DNA of 16,437 bases from JAGWNR01 sp964565685. Its GTDB lineage: Bacteria; Patescibacteriota; Minisyncoccia; Phycocordibacterales; PALSA-1337. This document shows positions 14,137-16,437 of the stretch, one piece after another. The position numbers and the translations under genes were made by a program. Within the stretch, counting starts at the first letter, position 1. The number at the start of each line of letters is the position of its first letter. The DNA lies in the NCBI GenBank assembly GCA_964565685.1, contig CAZMFR010000012.1, positions 1-16,437 of the forward strand, in the 5' to 3' direction. The notes beneath the pieces are model-generated. The model was not told the origin of the DNA. It was given only the letters and a program-made list of their open reading frames with translations, and searched no databases.

Positions 14137-14370
14137 ATGAATAAATCATGTTCAAATGTGGCAAATCCTATCCAAGACAGGATGGATGATCAAGAGCCAA
14201 AACCGACGCATGAACATTTTTGTAGCACGATGTTCCTCGATGGCGATGGTCCCAATGCTGTTGTCGTGAGCAGTGTTGTCAGGCACAAGAGTGTCAGCGA
14301 GCATCCTCGTGACCTAGAATCGCTCGAAGCGCATTTCGGCAACGCTTATCAAATGCTCAGTGGGATTTGA
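14137..14370 (+). CDS. Small hypothetical protein between recJ and rnhA
   Basis: A 77-residue ORF starts at ATG 14137 with AGGA at 14126-14129 as Shine-Dalgarno (7-nt spacer) and stops at TGA 14368-14370, 19 nt before a strong terminator. It lies 35 nt after recJ and is probably read with it. The sequence is soluble and acidic/His-rich (EPKPTHEHFCSTMFLDGDG, then VVVSSVVRHKSVSEHPRDLE) with a predicted helix near the end (LESLEAHFGNAYQML). There is no membrane segment and no family I recognise. The ribosome site and the terminator are the main support for it being real. Confidence 0.6.
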   Translation: MNKSCSNVANPIQDRMDDQEPKPTHEHFCSTMFLDGDGPNAVVVSSVVRHKSVSEHPRDLESLEAHFGNAYQMLSGI

Positions 14371-14388
14371 TGGACGCAAGGTTTTTCT

Positions 14389-14416
14389 AAAGCTCCCGGG
14401 TGGGAGCTTTTGTTTT
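14389..14416 (+). terminator. Rho-independent terminator after the recJ unit
   Basis: AAAGCTCCC (14389-14397) and GGGAGCTTT (14402-14410) pair perfectly over 9 bp around a GGGT loop, and TGTTTT follows. It ends the recJ/77-residue transcript just before the rnhA promoter. Confidence 0.9.
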
Positions 14417-14417
14417 G

Positions 14418-14426
14418 TGATAAAAT
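14418..14426 (+). promoter_or_regulatory. Extended -10 promoter of rnhA
   Basis: TGATAAAAT, identical to the HIT-gene box, begins 2 nt after the preceding terminator. Seven nt separate it from ATG 14434, so a leaderless transcript is predicted. An ATG at 14425 overlaps the box and is unlikely to be used. Confidence 0.6.
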
Positions 14427-14433
14427 GCTTTTT

Positions 14434-14943
14434 ATGGATAAAGAATTCACCATATATACAGACGGCTCGTCGCGCGGCAATCCTGGACCCGGCGGATGGG
14501 CGGCGATAATAATTGAAAATGGAAAAAGCAAAAGGCAAAATGAGAATACAGGGGCGGGAACGAAAGACGGCCTGGAAACAATAAGAGAGATCGGCGGCAG
14601 GGAAGACCACACTACGAATAACAGAATGGAACTCAAAGCGGCGATTGAAGGGCTCAATGCTGTGCCGACTGGTTCAAGAGTGATACTTATCGCCGACTCT
14701 GAATATGTGGTAAAAGGGATTACGCTCTGGATAAAGGGTTGGCTAGCAAAAAATTGGCGCACGGCGGCAAAAAAACCAGTTTTGAATCAGGATCTATGGC
14801 AAGAATTGCTGAGGGTCGCCGAAGGAAAAGACATCCAATGGAAAGTCGTCCTCGGCCATAGCGGGATCGAACACAATGAGCGCGCCGATGCCATCGCGAC
14901 TTCGTTTGCAGACAATATGCCGATAAAATTGCGACAAAGGTAA
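14434..14943 (+). CDS. rnhA: Ribonuclease HI with an enlarged loop
   Basis: It cleaves the RNA strand of RNA-DNA hybrids in the cytoplasm. The start at ATG 14434 gives 169 residues against about 155 in typical bacterial RNase HI. Catalytic residues are all present: Asp10 in YTDGS, Glu66 in NNRMEL, Asp88 in IADSEYV and Asp152 in NERADAIA, with His142 in the flexible loop. The extra length lies between the second strand (IIIENG, ends ~30) and TTNNRMEL (60): about 29 residues, rich in Lys, Asn, Gly and Glu, where about 15 are usual. Its DNA starts with the purine tract GCAAAAGGCAAAA also found at 6751-6763. In-frame earlier starts at 14410 and 14425 would lie in the terminator and promoter. Confidence 0.94.
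   Translation: MDKEFTIYTDGSSRGNPGPGGWAAIIIENGKSKRQNENTGAGTKDGLETIREIGGREDHTTNNRMELKAAIEGLNAVPTGSRVILIADSEYVVKGITLWIKGWLAKNWRTAAKKPVLNQDLWQELLRVAEGKDIQWKVVLGHSGIEHNERADAIATSFADNMPIKLRQR
14516..14545 (+). repeat. Purine-rich tract inside rnhA
   Basis: It contains GCAAAAGGCAAAA (14528-14540), an exact 13-base match to 6751-6763, in the same orientation. It encodes part of the enlarged RNase HI loop (NGKSKRQNE). Confidence 0.5.
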
Positions 14944-14960
14944 CTCATGAGATTCAAAAA

Positions 14961-15071
14961 ATGAAAGGCAAAGTCGGCAAAAAATTGCCGGACGATTCTG
15001 AACGCCGGCCGGAGGAAGTTGAGGAAAGGCATCATCTTTTTATCGATGTTTACAATGTATATACATTGTAA
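14961..15071 (+). CDS. Possible 36-codon ORF after rnhA
   Basis: ATG 14961 opens a frame for 36 residues (begins MKGKVGKKLPDDSERRPEEV) that stops at TAA 15069-15071, inside the right arm of the 30-bp palindrome. It is charged and could be helical, but has no ribosome site and begins in a purine-rich tract. It could be the stump of a gene cut by the palindrome or the MITE. Low confidence. Confidence 0.2.
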   Translation: MKGKVGKKLPDDSERRPEEVEERHHLFIDVYNVYTL

Positions 15072-15075
15072 ACAT
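15046..15075. repeat. Perfect 30-bp palindrome
   Basis: Left arm ATGTTTACAATGTAT (15046-15060) and right arm ATACATTGTAAACAT (15061-15075) are exact reverse complements with no spacer. It lies between the convergent rnhA and sod genes, 13 bp before the MITE-like element. Neither side has a T-run, so it is not an ordinary terminator. It could be a repressor operator or a dif-like recombination site (two TGTAAAC half-sites about a TATATA centre). Confidence 0.85.
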
Positions 15076-15088
15076 GCTCATATTTTGG

Positions 15089-15114
15089 GGCATAATACCC
15101 AAATATCGTGGCAT
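15089..15114 (+). repeat. Left terminal inverted repeat of the MITE
   Basis: Twenty-six bp, beginning GGCATAATACCC and ending ATCGTGGCAT, pair perfectly with 15352-15377. Confidence 0.85.
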
Positions 15115-15351
15115 TTTTCTCTAGTTTTTTAACTTTTATTTCTTGGAAGAAATTTCAATTATGGATGCTCACAGATCCACTTAAAGGAAACTATGGCTCA
15201 ACAATGAGCCAACGTTCAGTAATCAGTTAAGTGGTGACAAGCAAATAAAATAAATTCAAGAAATTTTTCTTTAAAATTTCTTATTTTTGTAGTCATGGTA
15301 GGTATGAAATCACACTTCTACAGCTTAACCAAGCTACAGAACACTGATTTC

Positions 15352-15377
15352 ATGCCACGATATTTGGGTATTATGCC
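15352..15377 (-). repeat. Right terminal inverted repeat of the MITE
   Basis: Twenty-six bp, beginning ATGCCACGAT and ending GTATTATGCC, are the exact reverse complement of 15089-15114. The inner 5 bases also take part in a subterminal hairpin with 15301-15305. Confidence 0.85.
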
Positions 15378-15439
15378 GATTTTGGACAGGACTCACTCGT
15401 GGGTGCATCAAGTCAAGTGGAGATCGAGCACACCCGTCT

Positions 15440-16045
15440 TTATTGGGCATCTTTGAATCTTTTCTCGACGACCTCCCAATTCAGATTCGCGAAGAAATCC
15501 TCGATATATTGTTTTTTGCCAGATGGCTGATAGTCCGCGACGTATGAATGTTCCCACATATCTAAGGCGAGTATAATTGCACACTCATTCAAGAGCCCGA
15601 TATGCTGTTCATCTACCCATGAAGCAAGCAGGCATTTTTCTTTGCGATCATAGCAAAGCATAGCCCAGCCGATGCCTCGCGTCGTTGCGGCCATGTTCTT
15701 GAATATCTTCAAAAATTCATCGAATGAACCGAAGCCAGCCCCGATCGATTTTTCCAGGGTGCTTTTCTTGCCCAAGGTTTTTGGTCCGCCTTCGAACGAG
15801 GAAAAGTAGACCTCGTGATTGCGCATGCCATTGTATTCAAAACTGAAACGCCGTCCAAGCTCGCCGACGAGATAATTCGCGAACGGATTTTTTTCTGCGT
15901 ATTTCATGTGTTCTGGAGCATTTTCAATGATAGAATTGGCGTTTTTCACGTAGCCGGCGTACAGCTTTAAATGTTCCTCGATCGTCTTTGCTGAAATGCC
16001 TTTGAGGACCGGTATATTGAACTTTTTTTCTTCAAATTTTGTCAT
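15440..16045 (-). CDS. Superoxide dismutase (Fe/Mn family)
   Basis: The 201-residue protein dismutates superoxide in the cytoplasm. The four metal ligands are in place: His25 (TIEEHLKLY), His77 (GMRNHEVYF), Asp162 and His166 (LDMWEHSY). The Tyr at 32 corresponds to the active-site gateway tyrosine. The N-terminal helical hairpin is one residue shorter than usual between His25 and that Tyr, and the typical second His is absent. The segment before the last ligands (SWVDEQHIGLLNECAIIL) differs from the common form. The sequence alone does not let me assign Fe or Mn. The start is ATG 16045; no Shine-Dalgarno sequence is visible. It is convergent with rnhA across the MITE region, and no clear terminator follows. 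Confidence 0.92.
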   Translation of the reverse strand: MTKFEEKKFNIPVLKGISAKTIEEHLKLYAGYVKNANSIIENAPEHMKYAEKNPFANYLVGELGRRFSFEYNGMRNHEVYFSSFEGGPKTLGKKSTLEKSIGAGFGSFDEFLKIFKNMAATTRGIGWAMLCYDRKEKCLLASWVDEQHIGLLNECAIILALDMWEHSYVADYQPSGKKQYIEDFFANLNWEVVEKRFKDAQ

Positions 16046-16081
16046 GTGGTTTGTTTAGGTTAAGCTGGTAAAAGCGGGCTG

Positions 16082-16090
16082 ATTATAACA
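16082..16090 (-). promoter_or_regulatory. Extended -10 promoter of sod
   Basis: On the - strand TGTTATAAT (TGN plus TATAAT) lies 36 nt before ATG 16045, giving a leader of about 29 nt. A weak TAAACA 6 nt before the ATG might serve as a second, leaderless start but lacks the last T of the consensus. Confidence 0.5.
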
Positions 16091-16136
16091 TCTTTATGTG
16101 TATCGCTGTTCCATGAGAATATACGACAAGGTCTGA

Positions 16137-16157
16137 GTACAAGGTGCTACCTTGTAC
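16137..16157. repeat. 9-bp inverted repeat upstream of sod
   Basis: GTACAAGGT and ACCTTGTAC are perfect reverse complements around a 3-nt GCT spacer. A further direct copy of ACAAGGT lies at 16126-16132. The position, about 47 bp upstream of the sod -10 box, fits an operator; a hairpin following the terminator at 16160-16192 is the alternative. Confidence 0.6.
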
Positions 16158-16159
16158 AG

Positions 16160-16192
16160 AAAAAACCGGAGGAAAACTTAAGTTTCCTCCGG
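16160..16192 (-). terminator. Strong rho-independent terminator
   Basis: Read on the - strand, CCGGAGGAAA and TTTCCTCCGG form a perfect 10-bp stem around a 7-nt loop and are followed by six T. It lies about 65 nt after the stop of the 55-residue ORF at 16257-16424 and shows that this strand is transcribed. Confidence 0.9.
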
Positions 16193-16256
16193 CGGATCTA
16201 TTTCTTTGCTGAATCTCCTGATCAAAGAGATTTCAGTTGCGCAACCTGCACTCGAT

Positions 16257-16424
16257 CTAGGATACCGAATCCAAGAAAGGACTGTCGCGACGGGCTTTAA
16301 CAAGGTAACCGTCTGACGTGGCAAACCTACGAGCATTGACCGCGGTCTGCTTGTACTTGCTTGGGTGCAGATCAAACTGCCGCAAACTAGCAACCTTTGA
16401 AGTAGGACAGTTAGAATTAATCAT
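16257..16424 (-). CDS. Small basic hypothetical protein
   Basis: A 55-codon ORF from ATG 16424 to TAG 16257-16259 begins MINSNCPTSKVASLRQFDLH and continues with YKQTAVNARRFATSDGYLVKARRDSP. It is basic, soluble, without a membrane helix, and not a family I recognise. An in-frame TAA lies 9 nt before the ATG, so this is the full frame. A strong terminator follows on the same strand. An overlapping 71-codon frame (16178-16393) has less protein-like composition and stops inside the terminator loop, so I prefer this one. No Shine-Dalgarno sequence is visible in the 13 bases left before the window ends. Confidence 0.5.
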   Translation of the reverse strand: MINSNCPTSKVASLRQFDLHPSKYKQTAVNARRFATSDGYLVKARRDSPFLDSVS

Positions 16425-16437
16425 TAGCCACAATTAA

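Larger units (their letters stand above)
15089..15377. mobile_element. 289-bp MITE-like element with 26-bp terminal inverted repeats
   Basis: The terminal repeats at 15089-15114 (starts GGCATAATACCC) and 15352-15377 (ends GGGTATTATGCC) are perfect reverse complements over 26 bp. The flanks are TATTTTGG (15081-15088) and GATTTTGG (15378-15385), an 8-bp target-site duplication with one mismatch. The inside has no plausible coding frame and is AT-rich, so it would need a transposase supplied from elsewhere. It contains further inverted repeats: CCACTTAA/TTAAGTGG (15177-15184, 15227-15234) around GGCTCA-ACAA-TGAGCC (15195-15210); AAGAAATTT/AAATTTCTT (15258-15266, 15274-15282); and a 12-bp subterminal pair at 15301-15312 and 15345-15356. 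The insertion sits between two convergent gene ends. The parent IS family is not identified; an 8-bp duplication occurs in several families. Confidence 0.8.

Noticed and set aside
15089..15377. The long inverted repeat as a very large terminator for rnhA or sod
   Set aside because: A 237-bp spacer and no T-run do not fit a terminator, while exact 26-bp ends plus flanking 8-bp duplications fit transposition.
16178..16393. 71-codon frame on the - strand
   Set aside because: Its stop is in the terminator loop and its composition is less protein-like than the overlapping 55-codon frame.
1..16437. CRISPR array, tRNA or rRNA genes
   Set aside because: No spaced direct repeats were found, and no cloverleaf with tRNA-type conserved loops or rRNA-like segment was recognised on either strand.

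Overview
The window looks like a piece of a small-genome Candidate Phyla Radiation bacterium (Patescibacteria, most like Parcubacteria). This is inferred from gene content and style, not from a marker gene. The signs are a compact type IV pilus locus with highly divergent Ser/Thr-rich minor pilins, a PilX-like protein of the kind common in that group, a tpiA-pgk pair, very short intergenic gaps, and start codons sitting just downstream of -10 boxes. The standard genetic code fits, since TGA is used as a stop.

Layout. Bases 1-882 hold the 3' end of a tail-fibre-like surface protein. Bases 1118-8481 form a type IV pilus block on the + strand: pilB, pilC, a 33-codon four-helix-bundle remnant, a large minor pilin with carboxypeptidase-regulatory-like repeats, a PilW/PulJ-like minor pilin and a PilX-like protein. 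Bases 8636-10590 hold tpiA and pgk, overlapping by ATGA. On the - strand follow an exported hypothetical protein and a HIT-family protein (10583-11495), then a stand-alone DnaA domain-IV protein (11597-12067) with a long structured leader. Back on the + strand are recJ, a 77-residue orphan ending in a strong terminator, and rnhA (12335-14943). The 496 bp between the convergent rnhA and sod genes contain a perfect 30-bp palindrome and a 289-bp MITE-like element with perfect 26-bp terminal inverted repeats and near-perfect 8-bp flanking duplications. On the - strand at the right end lie a Fe/Mn superoxide dismutase and an unannotated 55-residue ORF followed by a strong terminator.

Regulation. 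Most transcription units start with an extended -10 box (TGN plus TATAAT-like). In pilB, tpiA, recJ and hit exactly 6 nt separate the -10 box from the start codon, and in rnhA 7 nt. A start site at the usual distance would fall on the start codon itself, so these mRNAs are predicted to be leaderless. Genes with a Shine-Dalgarno sequence (the DnaA-IV protein and the 77-residue orphan) are the exception. These promoters also correct the starts of tpiA (8636) and rnhA (14434).

How the genes work together. PilB and PilC are the extension motor and its membrane platform, and the three pilin-like proteins would form the tip or priming complex. With the tail-fibre-like protein upstream they suggest a surface-attachment module, plausible for an episymbiont. 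Prepilin peptidase, PilT and the PilMNO proteins are not in the window. RecJ and RNase HI act in DNA repair and R-loop or Okazaki-primer processing. A second theme is low-complexity purine or pyrimidine tracts, including a heptamer tandem repeat, that lie between genes and inside coding sequences (pilin leader, recJ linker, rnhA loop).
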